64,000 nucleotides of DNA from JAIRVZ01 sp031553415 (lineage in GTDB: Bacteria > Bacteroidota > Bacteroidia > Bacteroidales > Azobacteroidaceae), in the NCBI GenBank assembly GCA_031553415.1, contig JAVBLO010000007.1, positions 124,001-188,000 on the forward strand. The letters run 5' to 3'. The notes under the pieces were generated by a model that was not told the origin of the DNA, did not search any database, and saw only the letters and a program-made list of their open reading frames with translations. Each line of letters starts with the position of its first letter. The stretch's first letter is position 1. Both the position numbers and the translations under genes were made by a program. Positions 1 to 10,500 of the stretch are shown piece after piece.

Positions 1-2
1 AT

Positions 3-296
3 TATGTAGATGATTATGTATTGAATGATGACCCGAATCCACGTACAACAATTACCCCGATGGGTATCAAGCCAACAGTAATCGGAAATTTGAAAGTATT
101 CAACGAAAATGGTGTAATCCGTATAACCGGCGATGATTTGAAATCTGCTACAGCCTATTCAATCAGTGGTCAAATGGCGGCTAAACAAGCTGCTTCCGCT
201 TCAGATATCCGTTTTAGCTTACCCAAAGGTTCTTACATTATTAAAGTTGAAAATGGAGCAGGTGCAGTTTCCTCAATTAAACACATAGCACTCTAA
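3..296 (+). CDS. C-terminal end of a secreted module-repeat protein with T9SS sorting domain (5' truncated)
   Basis: The reading frame is open from the left edge of the window and ends at TAA 294-296, so only the last ~97 residues are present. The first residues (YVDDYVLNDDPNPR) match the closing signature of the modules in the next two genes (YFDEFELSDxAxPR). This protein therefore probably carried the same beta-sandwich-like module. The last ~70 residues (GNLKVFNENGVIRITG, then YSISGQ and GSYIIKVEN) look like a type A type IX secretion sorting domain, which directs export across the outer membrane and surface attachment. Its catalytic or binding function lies outside the window. A 64-nt gap to the next gene suggests co-transcription. 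Confidence 0.8.
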   Translation, partial: YVDDYVLNDDPNPRTTITPMGIKPTVIGNLKVFNENGVIRITGDDLKSATAYSISGQMAAKQAASASDIRFSLPKGSYIIKVENGAGAVSSIKHIAL

Positions 297-360
297 AGGA
301 ATAGATATAAATAGGGCCCAATTAGCATTATTTACTATTAGTTTTATCAAAAAGCACAAA

Positions 361-2235
361 ATGAAAAAAATCTTTACTTCTATTATGATGGCTGTCCTGC
401 CATTATTCGTTGCATCTACGTATGCCGCCGATATCACAACCCCACTTTTTGCAACATTCGAAGCAGGAACTGCCGTTCCTTTTGTTTTGAATGCCGACGG
501 ACCGGGTAGTGAAATTAGAACCCAGGTTATATCTGATAATCCGGTTAAAGAAGAAAACATCACAAACAAATGCATCAAGGTAGAGAAACCTGCGAGTTAT
601 GAATGGTATTTCAAGACTTTCCTCAAACTTGAAGACGGAACAGTCGTAAAACAAGCATCAGTCAATCACAAATATCTTCACTTTTTTGTAAAATATCCCG
701 AAGGATCAAATGGTCTGGAAGTTGCTGTTTTCAAAACAGGTGATTTTACCACCCCTATTTATCAGGCACAAATTGATTATGCTAATACTAATGGATGGCA
801 TGATGTGGTTATTGATCTGACAGATAAAATCACAGCCGATGGTATTGGTGGAATCTGGATTCGTCCTTTCTATGGTTCGAATACCACGATGTATGTTGAT
901 GAATTTGAGCTGACCGACAATGCTAATCCGCGTTCAATAACTAATGTTAATACTCCGCTTTTCGGTACTTTTGATGATGGCAATACTTATCCTTTCATAT
1001 TAAATGCTGAAGGCGAAAATGCTAATATGAAAAACCAGGTTGTTGCTGATAATCCTCTGAAAACAGATAACGTAAGTGCCAAAGCAATCAGGATGGATGT
1101 GCCTGAAGGTGCAGAGTGGTACTTCAAAACATATTTTAAAATACAGGATTATACAGCTATCATTCCTGCTTCTGTAGATCACAAATACTTGCACATCTTT
1201 ATGATGAGTCCGACAAATACATCTGGTGCAGAAATTGGAGTGTATAATACAACAGGAACATTGATTTACCAATCATCCAGTATTGAATGGGAAGAAACCT
1301 CTGATTGGCATGATGTGGTTATTGACCTTACAGCCAACCTGAATGGAAAACCAGGTATTACAGATAATAATATCGGAGGAATCTGGATACGTCCGTTTGG
1401 TTTGTCAGTTGGAAAAACTTATTATTTCGATGAATTTGAATTAAGCGACAGTGCAGAACCTCGTGCAATAACAGAAATTTCAACTCCTCTTTTCGGCGCT
1501 TTTGATGATGGAAATGCTGCTCCTTTCGCGTTGAATGCTAATGGACCGGGAAGTGATATGAAAACCCAGGTTATTGCCGATAATATATTGAAAAAGGATA
1601 ACATAAGTGAAAAATGTATCAAACTAACTGCTCCTGCAGGCATTCAATGGTGGCATAAAACTTATTTCAAGGTGCAGGATAAAACAACAGTTGTTCCCGC
1701 TTCCGCCGATCACAAGTATCTACATTTCTATATGATGAGTCCGACAAATACAACAGGCGTTGAAGTCGGTGTGTTTAATATCGCAGGCGAACAAATCTAT
1801 CAAACAGGTAACATTGAATGGGATGCTACAACTGACTGGCACGATGTGATTATTGACTTGACTGCTGATTTGAATGGCAAACCGGGTATAACAGATAATA
1901 ACATTGCCGGAATTTGGGTTCGTCCGTTCAGCATAGAAGACGGAAAAGTATATTACTTCGACCAATTCGAATTAAGTGACACTACCATACCTCGTATAAT
2001 AACAGGGGTGAAAAAAAATCAGTTAGATGACTTAATGGTTTATTCTAATGGTGATAATCTTTATATAAAAGGGCAGGACATTGCATTTGTTGAAGTATTC
2101 AATCTGAGTGGAACAACTGTTCTGGCAAAACCAATTGAATTTGGAAGTAGTATCTTGTCTTTAGAAAAAGGTATTTATATTCTTAAAGTTCAAAAAAATG
2201 ACGGGCAAATATTGATTCGTAAAATTGTCTTTTAA
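361..2235 (+). CDS. Secreted protein of three tandem ~175-residue beta-sandwich-like modules plus T9SS sorting domain
   Basis: 624 residues. A signal peptide (about 1-22, ending STYAA) is followed by three tandem modules at about 25-196, 197-371 and 373-549, then a type IX sorting domain at about 550-624 (LKVQKNDGQILIRKIVF end). Each module opens with TPLFxxFxxGxxxPF, has a central HKYLHFxxxSP strand and a DWHDVxIDLT strand, and closes with YYFDxFELSDxxxPR. This layout resembles jelly-roll carbohydrate-binding domains, but I do not recognise a named family. Modules 2 and 3 are the most alike, also at DNA level, so the duplication looks recent. No catalytic domain is visible. Position beside a GH30 enzyme with the same modules suggests a surface glycan-binding role (inference). 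Confidence 0.75.
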   Translation: MKKIFTSIMMAVLPLFVASTYAADITTPLFATFEAGTAVPFVLNADGPGSEIRTQVISDNPVKEENITNKCIKVEKPASYEWYFKTFLKLEDGTVVKQASVNHKYLHFFVKYPEGSNGLEVAVFKTGDFTTPIYQAQIDYANTNGWHDVVIDLTDKITADGIGGIWIRPFYGSNTTMYVDEFELTDNANPRSITNVNTPLFGTFDDGNTYPFILNAEGENANMKNQVVADNPLKTDNVSAKAIRMDVPEGAEWYFKTYFKIQDYTAIIPASVDHKYLHIFMMSPTNTSGAEIGVYNTTGTLIYQSSSIEWEETSDWHDVVIDLTANLNGKPGITDNNIGGIWIRPFGLSVGKTYYFDEFELSDSAEPRAITEISTPLFGAFDDGNAAPFALNANGPGSDMKTQVIADNILKKDNISEKCIKLTAPAGIQWWHKTYFKVQDKTTVVPASADHKYLHFYMMSPTNTTGVEVGVFNIAGEQIYQTGNIEWDATTDWHDVIIDLTADLNGKPGITDNNIAGIWVRPFSIEDGKVYYFDQFELSDTTIPRIITGVKKNQLDDLMVYSNGDNLYIKGQDIAFVEVFNLSGTTVLAKPIEFGSSILSLEKGIYILKVQKNDGQILIRKIVF

Positions 2236-2306
2236 GAAGCAATTAAATCTTTTTTGAATCAATCCATTTTTTTGTAATCTTATAAAAGTACGAAGTAAAA
2301 GGAGTT

Positions 2307-2343
2307 TTTCACGGAGTTTTATATTTATATATACTCCGTGAAA
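2307..2343. repeat. 11-bp perfect inverted repeat between the two module-repeat genes
   Basis: TTTCACGGAGT at 2307-2317 pairs perfectly with ACTCCGTGAAA at 2333-2343 across a 15-nt AT-rich loop. No T-run follows on the plus strand, so it is not a classical intrinsic terminator. It may be an mRNA-processing or stability hairpin in the 175-nt gap before the GH30 gene. Confidence 0.7.
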
Positions 2344-2410
2344 GGAGACTCTTTGCGTCTTGGTATTTTTTGATAAACTCATTATAACATAACTTTTTAT
2401 TCTTACAACC

Positions 2411-5400
2411 ATGAAAAAAATATTTCTAATCATTACATTACTGGTGTATTCATCAATTATAATGTTAACACATGCAATTGATATCACAACACCGCTTTTT
2501 GGGACTTTTGAAGACGGAACGCCCGTTCCTTTTGTACTTGGAGCCGGAGGGGAGGGTAGCGAAATGAAGGACCAAAGCATTGTAGATAACCCCAACAAAG
2601 TGGTAAATACTTCCGATAAATGCATTAAGTTGAATGTGCCGGCTGACAAAGCTTGGTATTCCAAAACCCGTTTCGAAATGCAAGCCGGAACATCTGTATC
2701 TCCGGCATCGTCCAACCACAAGTATTTACACATTAACATAATGTGTCCGACAGGTATCAATGGTATTGAATTATGTGTTTTCAATACATCGGGAGTGGTG
2801 GTGAGCCAGCAACAAATCGATTTTTCAAATGTAACCGGTTGGTATGACGTGATTGCCAATATACCGGCCATTATCGGGAACAATATCGGAGCAATCTGGA
2901 TACGTCCTTTTGTATCGGCAAGTACTGTTTGTTATTTCGACCAGTTCGAATTAAGTGACAATCCCTATCCGCGAGGATATAATATTACTAAATCTCCTTC
3001 ATTTGCCAATTTTGAAGACAAACAATTTCCATTCAATTTCACAGGAGACAACGGTGGAACTTCAGGCATAGCGAACAATCCGAAAAAATTGGGAAACACC
3101 AGCAATTATTGTTTGAAATATACTACTCCGGCTTCAATGAACTGGTGGGATAAAGGCTATTGGACATTCAAAGATATGCTTGTTCTTCCGGCATCCAATA
3201 ATCATAAATATTTAAAGTTCAAAGCATACCGTGAATCGGGAACCGACAGGTCGGAATTAGCAATTTTCAGCAATTCAGGAAACATTTATCAAAAAGAATT
3301 CCGTGTAACAAAAATAGGAGAATGGCAAGAATTTGTATTTGACTTAACCGGAGTAATTGAAAGCAGCAATATTTATAAAATCCAAATGGCATCCGATCTT
3401 TCCGGAGCAGCCAATTCTACTTATTTTTATGATGATTTTGAACTCAGTGATAATCCTGCGAGTTCAAGAATTGCCGATTTCGAATATGATTTGAAATATG
3501 GAATGCGTCCTTTTACTTTTACTAAAACTAATGCTAAAACAGGATGTACCATTACTCAGTCTGCAAATCCCTCACCGGGCGGGCTAAATACATCAGGATA
3601 TTGTGTAAAATACAATACTCCGACCGGTGCTAATCCCGGGGCAGGAGATACTTTTACTCTAACTGCGTCTGTCGAGTTGAAACCGAAAACAAACGCACAT
3701 AAGTATCTTCGCTTCTTGTATTACAGAACAGGTGGAACCACCACACCTGCCATTACAGTAAAAGATGGCTCTACCGATTTATTTAACGGAACATTTAATG
3801 TTCCCAGCTCAAACACCTGGACGGAAATTGTAATAACACTTCCCGTCACAACTGCCAATACATTATCTTCAATTGTATTTACACCTACATTCAACGCCAC
3901 TCCCGCCGATAGAAATAAAGCTGCCTATGTGGATGAAATTTTCCTGATGGATTACAAAACTCCTCCCGCTACGGAATGGACCAATGCCGTTTTTGCCACA
4001 TTTGAAGACGGTTTTACTTCTCCTTTTTCTTGTCAAAAAGATGGCGTGGGAACAACTCCTGTAACCAATCCTTTAGCAACAGGAATCAATACTACCACAA
4101 AAAGTATAGAGGCAACTTATGCAAATACAACATCGGCTAATAATATTTTGTTGGTTTCAACCGGAGCATATTCTATCAAACCGGTTACTACATTGAATAA
4201 ATATCTCCATTTTTTTATCTATCGCAATGTAATCTCTCAATCCCGGATACAAATTACCAATCTTGAGGGAGAGTTGGTTTATCAAAAAGATTTTACCAAT
4301 ACTCAAACCAATCAATGGGAAGACATCGGTTTAGATCTTTCGCTTTCGGATAACGGACTGCCGGGATGTATCGGGCAATATATCGACAATATTAAAATAA
4401 TCCATAACATTACCGGTTCCGGTAGTTCTCAAACTTATTATTATGACGAATTTAGCCTTTCGGATGATATTCCTGCAAATATAAAAAGGTGGAATGATCC
4501 CATATTGGTCACTTTTGAAACAGGAATTGAAACTCCTTTCAATTACAGCATAGAAGGCGGTGTTTTAGATTTCACGAAAAATAATCCAAAAAGCAATACG
4601 ATTGATAATTCGGCAAAATGTATTTATGGTAATTATTCGAGTGGTACGGATTGGAGCCATAAAATCAAACTTGAACCCAAATCGGATTATTTAATTCAAC
4701 CGAATTCAGCAAACCATAAATATTTACACTTCCTTTCCTACAGGGATTTTCTTTCCGAATCGGAATTGCAAATATATGATAATGAAGGAAATCGTATCTA
4801 TCAAAAACGTTTTTCAAACACAACTACCAATACATGGGAGGAAATCGTGCTTGATTTGACCGCTTCCGATGCTGGGCTTCCGGGTATCGCAGGATCTGTA
4901 ATAGGAAAAATATATCTTGTTAATAATATCCAAAGTTTCAACAGTGCAGCTCAACAATATTATTATGATTATTTTGTATTGTCTGATAGTAAAAGTCCTG
5001 TAGGAACAATGCGTTATCTTGATAATATAGGTGATTTTGAAAATGGATTGAATCAGAGTATCATGTCAATGGCAAATCAAAATGCCGGAGCAACCGCCAC
5101 GATAGTAAATAATCCGTTACCATCAGATCTGTTGAATACAACTTTCAGTGTTTTACAATATACTCGTCCGGCCGGAGTAGAATGGTGGCAATCGCTTCGT
5201 CTTTTCACGGATGGATTTGTGGGAGTAAATTCAACAAACCGCTATCTGCATTTTATGATGTATAATCCTGCCGGTCAAGAAGTAAGTGTTGTGATAAATA
5301 ATATTACAGGAGAAGAATTCGTACACAATGTTTATCCCAACCAGGCATCAGAATGGCAAGATTATGTGATTGATCTTGGGGTGTTTGGCACACCTCAATT

Positions 5401-7327
5401 AAATAATATCCGTACCATAAATATTAGGATCCCGGATGATGCCAATGCCAATACATATTATTTTGATGAATTTCTATTGAATGATGCAGCCGATCCTCGT
5501 GAAGCGCCGGTTACTCCGGAAGTAGTAACGCCGGAAATGAACGTAAGTATTAATCCTGCAATGAAATATCAAACTATTGTTGGTTTTGGAGCTTCCGATG
5601 CATGGAATGTTCAACCTGTAGGAAAGGATTGGAACAATACGACTAAAGAAAATATTGCTCAATGGTTGTTTAGCAATGAAGTCAATTCAAATGGCAGTCC
5701 GCTTGGTATAGGTCTCTCTATGTGGCGTGTCAATTTGGGTGCAGGTTCTTACGAACAAGGTGCAGGTAGTGAAATAAATGACATTGAAAGGCGCACGGAA
5801 TGCTTCTTCGATGGTAGTTCATACAATTGGAACAAGCAACTGGGACAACAATACTTCTTTAAAAAAGCGAAACAATATGGAGTGGAGAAACTTGTGCTTT
5901 TTGCAAATACTCCTCCCGTGTCTCTTACCAGTAACGGAAAAGCCTGGTCAGGCGCATCGACATTATTTCCCGACTATAATTTAGCAAGTGCAAAATATAG
6001 CGATTATGCAACCTTCCTGACAACAGTTATCAAACATTTCAAAGATGTAGATGGAATAACATTTGATTATGTAAGTCCTGTTAATGAGCCTCAATATGCC
6101 TGGAATGAAAAAGCACAGGAAGGATCCGGTTGTCAGAACAGTCAGTTAAAAGGTGTTGTTTCCGCATTGAATACATCTTTAGCGAGCAATGGTCTTTCTA
6201 CTAAAATAATGATTTCCGAAGCCGATAGATGGAGTTCAATAACAGGGAATTATAGCAGTTTATCAACTCCGGGAGGAACAACTGCTCAATTGGATTATTT
6301 ATTCAACCAGACCAATGGCGGAGATTTGAGGTCATTATCCAACTTGCCTAAAGAAACAGCAAGTCATAGCTATTGGTTGGATTTAAAAGATTCTGCCATC
6401 AAATCAATTCGGGAAACTGCTTATTCAAAAGCAACTGGTTATGGTGTAAAATTGCATCAAACCGAATGGTGTGCTTTGAGTGATAACGCTGATAATGGTG
6501 ATGTGGATGGAATTCCTTCATACGATGATGCTTCATACATGGATATGGCATTGTGGATGGCTAAAATAATTTATGCCGACTTAAAATATGCACAAGTAAT
6601 TTCCTGGTCGTATTGGACGGCTCTTGCCGCAGAACGCTACGATCAGAAAAACCGTTTTTACTTGATTCGTTTGAACCCCGTTGGAGGAGATTATGGAGCT
6701 ATCAGCGGAAATGACGGGAATGCAGACGCCAATAAAAATCTTTGGGTATTAGGAAATTACAGCCGCTTTATTAAGCCCGGTTATCAAAGAATTGATTTAG
6801 GTGGTATCTCCGGAACAAATGGTAGTGAAATGAGCGATTTAATGGGTACGGCTTATATTGCTCCCGATAATTCAAAGGTTGTGGCCGTTTTTAATAATTT
6901 GTCTGAAGATTCCAAAGCCGTTTCGATTGCAATTCCATCTATACCGAATAAAAAAATAGATTCGAATGTAAGTTATTTAACAGATAATACTTACAATCTG
7001 TCAAACCGCGGGTCTGTTAAATGTTCCGGATTTTTTATCCCGGCTCGCTCAGTACAAACAATAGTATTCAACTACGTTGACGACATACAGACTGATACAA
7101 AGAATATTACATTAAAAGAGCCGGTTTGTATAGCAGAAAATAACATGGTGAGTATTACCCAAATGCAACCGGGAAGCCAGGTGAAGTTGTTTGATGTAAC
7201 AGGTAGATTGATTTACAGTGTTGTTTCCGAAAATGAACAGATACTGATTCCTTTTAATTCAAAAATGGGAATTGTAAAAATATCAGATGGCGAAAACACT
7301 TATATCCAAAAACTTATTGTCTTTTAA
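2411..7327 (+). CDS. Multimodular secreted GH30-family glycoside hydrolase (galactanase-like) with six N-terminal modules and T9SS domain
   Basis: 1638 residues. After a signal peptide (about 1-18) come six copies of the same module as in the previous gene, starting near residues 19, 195, 353, 521, 694 and 871. Copies 2-6 are more divergent than copy 1. From about 1043 a TIM-barrel glycosidase follows: YQTIVGFGASDAW, GLSMWRVNLGAGS, then SPVNEPQYAW with the probable acid/base E1226, and HQTEWCALSD with the probable nucleophile E1352. This pattern fits GH30. Resemblance to bacterial endo-beta-1,6-galactanases is my reading from motifs, and the substrate is unproven. A C-terminal beta domain precedes a type IX sorting domain (about 1570-1638). 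The enzyme should be cell-surface or secreted. The downstream GH2 enzyme supports a galactan-type substrate. Transcription probably ends at the hairpin at 7354. Confidence 0.85.
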   Translation: MKKIFLIITLLVYSSIIMLTHAIDITTPLFGTFEDGTPVPFVLGAGGEGSEMKDQSIVDNPNKVVNTSDKCIKLNVPADKAWYSKTRFEMQAGTSVSPASSNHKYLHINIMCPTGINGIELCVFNTSGVVVSQQQIDFSNVTGWYDVIANIPAIIGNNIGAIWIRPFVSASTVCYFDQFELSDNPYPRGYNITKSPSFANFEDKQFPFNFTGDNGGTSGIANNPKKLGNTSNYCLKYTTPASMNWWDKGYWTFKDMLVLPASNNHKYLKFKAYRESGTDRSELAIFSNSGNIYQKEFRVTKIGEWQEFVFDLTGVIESSNIYKIQMASDLSGAANSTYFYDDFELSDNPASSRIADFEYDLKYGMRPFTFTKTNAKTGCTITQSANPSPGGLNTSGYCVKYNTPTGANPGAGDTFTLTASVELKPKTNAHKYLRFLYYRTGGTTTPAITVKDGSTDLFNGTFNVPSSNTWTEIVITLPVTTANTLSSIVFTPTFNATPADRNKAAYVDEIFLMDYKTPPATEWTNAVFATFEDGFTSPFSCQKDGVGTTPVTNPLATGINTTTKSIEATYANTTSANNILLVSTGAYSIKPVTTLNKYLHFFIYRNVISQSRIQITNLEGELVYQKDFTNTQTNQWEDIGLDLSLSDNGLPGCIGQYIDNIKIIHNITGSGSSQTYYYDEFSLSDDIPANIKRWNDPILVTFETGIETPFNYSIEGGVLDFTKNNPKSNTIDNSAKCIYGNYSSGTDWSHKIKLEPKSDYLIQPNSANHKYLHFLSYRDFLSESELQIYDNEGNRIYQKRFSNTTTNTWEEIVLDLTASDAGLPGIAGSVIGKIYLVNNIQSFNSAAQQYYYDYFVLSDSKSPVGTMRYLDNIGDFENGLNQSIMSMANQNAGATATIVNNPLPSDLLNTTFSVLQYTRPAGVEWWQSLRLFTDGFVGVNSTNRYLHFMMYNPAGQEVSVVINNITGEEFVHNVYPNQASEWQDYVIDLGVFGTPQLNNIRTINIRIPDDANANTYYFDEFLLNDAADPREAPVTPEVVTPEMNVSINPAMKYQTIVGFGASDAWNVQPVGKDWNNTTKENIAQWLFSNEVNSNGSPLGIGLSMWRVNLGAGSYEQGAGSEINDIERRTECFFDGSSYNWNKQLGQQYFFKKAKQYGVEKLVLFANTPPVSLTSNGKAWSGASTLFPDYNLASAKYSDYATFLTTVIKHFKDVDGITFDYVSPVNEPQYAWNEKAQEGSGCQNSQLKGVVSALNTSLASNGLSTKIMISEADRWSSITGNYSSLSTPGGTTAQLDYLFNQTNGGDLRSLSNLPKETASHSYWLDLKDSAIKSIRETAYSKATGYGVKLHQTEWCALSDNADNGDVDGIPSYDDASYMDMALWMAKIIYADLKYAQVISWSYWTALAAERYDQKNRFYLIRLNPVGGDYGAISGNDGNADANKNLWVLGNYSRFIKPGYQRIDLGGISGTNGSEMSDLMGTAYIAPDNSKVVAVFNNLSEDSKAVSIAIPSIPNKKIDSNVSYLTDNTYNLSNRGSVKCSGFFIPARSVQTIVFNYVDDIQTDTKNITLKEPVCIAENNMVSITQMQPGSQVKLFDVTGRLIYSVVSENEQILIPFNSKMGIVKISDGENTYIQKLIVF

Positions 7328-7353
7328 TTCCGGATTTTATTAATAAAGCATGT

Positions 7354-7386
7354 GGGATTATCTGAAAAGGTAATCCCGCTTTTTTA
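7354..7386 (+). terminator. Intrinsic terminator after the GH30 gene
   Basis: GGGATTA (7354-7360) pairs with TAATCCC (7371-7377), followed by GC and a run of six T. It lies 27 nt past the GH30 stop, so the GH2 gene probably has its own promoter. Confidence 0.8.
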
Positions 7387-7537
7387 ATATATATTATTCA
7401 TGAAATAGCTACAACTGTTTTTTTTTGTTACAAGAGTAAATGTATTTGTTACACTATTGATTGCCGGTTTCATGAAAAAAAGGTTGCTTTGTAACCAGGA
7501 AAACATATCCGTATTTGAGTATTTAATAGTGAAAAAT

Positions 7538-10500
7538 ATGACTCTCTTTAATTCTAAAATTATTGTAGCGGCAATTCTGGTATTATCCCTGAGTGTATGT
7601 ATGGCACAACCTGCTGTGCCGGAATATGAAGATGAATCGGTTACCGGCGTTAACCGTGAAAAAGGCCGCTCGACTTTCTGGTACTATTCCAGCCGTGATA
7701 ATGCCATAGATGGTGGTTATTACAAATGTAACGACAATGTGTCGCTGAATGGGAAATGGAAATTCCATTTTTGCGAAAAGCCTGCTGACAGGATTGTCGA
7801 TTTTTACAAAACAGACTATGATGTTTCGGCGTGGAAAGATATTGATGTGCCCGGGAGCTGGCCGTTGCAAGGTTATGACAAACCCCTTTATATGAACCAT
7901 CCTTATGAATTCAATACAACTAACCCATATCCCTATAAAGTGCCTGTCGACTGGAATCCTGTAGGTGCATATCGTCGTAATTTCGATGTTCCTATCGGTT
8001 GGGTGGATAAACGGATTGTATTGCATTTTGGAGCAGTTAAATCATCCTTTTATGTATTTGTAAACGGGCAAAAAGTAGGTTATTCACAGGATTCGAAGAT
8101 GCAAGCTGAATTTGATATCACTCCTTATGTGAAGGCCGGCGCCACTAATGTACTGGCTGTTGAAGTATATCGGTTTTCTAAAGGTTCTTACCTCGAAGGA
8201 CAGGACTTCTGGCGATTAGCAGGCATTAAAAGGGATGTGTGGCTATACGCTACACCAAAGGTTTTCCTCCAGGATTTTTTTGTCAAAGCCGGATTGAAGA
8301 ACGACTATAAAGACGGACAGTTTGATTTGTCATTTACCCTCGCAAACAAAAGCAACCGGAATGAAACGGCCGAAGTGTCTGTTACCCTGTTGGATGAAAA
8401 GAATATACCTGTAATTGATAAAAAAAACACCTTGAAATTACAGAAAAATAAAACTGTTACTCAAAATATAGCACAAACAATAAGTAACTGTAAACAATGG
8501 AATGCTGAGAATCCGCAGCTTTATACTCTGCTGATTGAAGTGAAGTCTCCGCAGGGGACAGTATATTCATCATCTAAAACCGGATTCCGGACTGTTGAAA
8601 TTAAAAATGCGCAACTCCTTATCAACGGACAATATGTGTATGTAAAGGGAGCTAACAGACACGAACACCATCCTGAATTCGGGCACTATATTCCCAAAGA
8701 GTCGATGGAAAGAGATTTGGAACTGATCAAGCAATTCAATCTCAATGCTATCCGCACATCACACTATCCTGCTGATCCGTATTTTTATGAATTGTGTGAT
8801 AAATATGGTGTGTATATGGTTGATGAAGCCAATGTTGAATCGCATGGATTAGGTGCTGCATTACAGAATATAATTGACAGCACAAGGCATATCGCTTGTG
8901 ATCCGGGTTGGGAAGCAATCCATCTTGACCGTATGGAACGTATGTTCCAGCGTGATAAAAATCATCCGGCAGTAATCCTGTGGTCGATGGGAAATGAATG
9001 TGGTGACGGACGGAACTTCAGGAAAGGATACGAAATGCTTCATAAATTTGATCCTACACGTTATGTACAATTTGAGCAAGCCGGAACATTGCCTCACACC
9101 GATGTTTATTGTCCGATGTACATGAAAATGGAGAACATGAAGAACTATGCCTTGTCTAAAAATGCAACTAAACCATTGATTCAATGCGAATATTCACACA
9201 GTATGGGTAATAGTTTAGGTAATTTTCAGGATTATTGGGATTTAATAGAATCCTATCCGTTGCTGCAAGGCGGATTTGTATGGGATTTTATCGATCAGGG
9301 AATAGAGAATACCCGCAATGGGCAACGTTTCTTTGACTATGGAGGAGGCTTCGGATTGGAACATATCAGGAATGATGCTAATTTTTGTGCCAACGGGCTG
9401 TTTAATTCCGGCCGCAATCCCAATCCACATGCTTATGAAGCTAAAAAAGTGTTGCAGGGTATCAGGGTGAAAAAATCTCCGGCGGGAGAAAATGGCTTCC
9501 TGGTTGTGAACAATTATAGTTTCATAAATACCAATAAATATGTAATGAAGTGGTCGATTATCAAGGATGGGCATGTTGTTGAAAGTGGAACGCTCTCGCC
9601 TGCCATTGCTCCCCTTAAATCAGATATAGTGAAGATTCCATATAAAACAACAATCACTGTTGATGCAGAATATTATATTAACTTTGAATTCATTACCCGC
9701 CAGGCTGAAGGTTTATTACCTGCCGATTGGGTGATAGCTTACGACCAGTTGCCACTTAACACTTACCAGTACTCACCGCAAAATAATACCAGTATTGTTT
9801 CTCCTACAGATGATGCTTTGATTTGCCGGGAAACAAGCGATTCAATTATCATTGGTGGAAACAACGGATTAATAGTGGCTTTCGATAAAAAGAAAGGAAT
9901 GCTTTGTAAATATACCGGTAATGGCATCGATTTTGTCAGGTCTTCTATGAAACCCGATTTTTATCGTGTACGGATAGATAATGATGATTGGGATGCTGCC
10001 AATGATATATGGATGAACACATCCGGCAAGATTACTACTGTTACAGTAAATGTCCTGAAAGAACCGTTGAAGAATAAAAAGAATCAATTTGGAACAATTA
10101 CGGTTTCGGTCAATTATACATTGGTTGCCGGCAGTGAAGCTCAAAACATGATTTATTTCGAAAATATGTATACAATTTATCCAGATGGAAAAATTGATAT
10201 AGCCAACCGCTTCACACCAAAATATTATAATGGAGAAGCCAGTATGTCAATTCCCCGTATCGGACAGGTCGTGCAAATTAATGGAGAATTGAGTAATGCC
10301 AAATGGTATGGACGTGGCCCGTGGGAAAATTATGCCGACCGGAAAACTTCGGCGTTGGTGGGAAATTATTCTATGCCGGTAAAAGACCTGGCTTATGATT
10401 ATATCCGTCCGCAGGAAAACGGATACCGCACAGATGTGCGCTGGCTGGAATTAACCAATGCCGATGGTGCAGGATTGAAAATCAAAGGGACTCCCATGTT

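Noticed and set aside
2161..2883. A 240-codon minus-strand ORF across the gap between the module-repeat genes
   Set aside because: It is antisense to two well-supported coding regions and has no recognisable domain.
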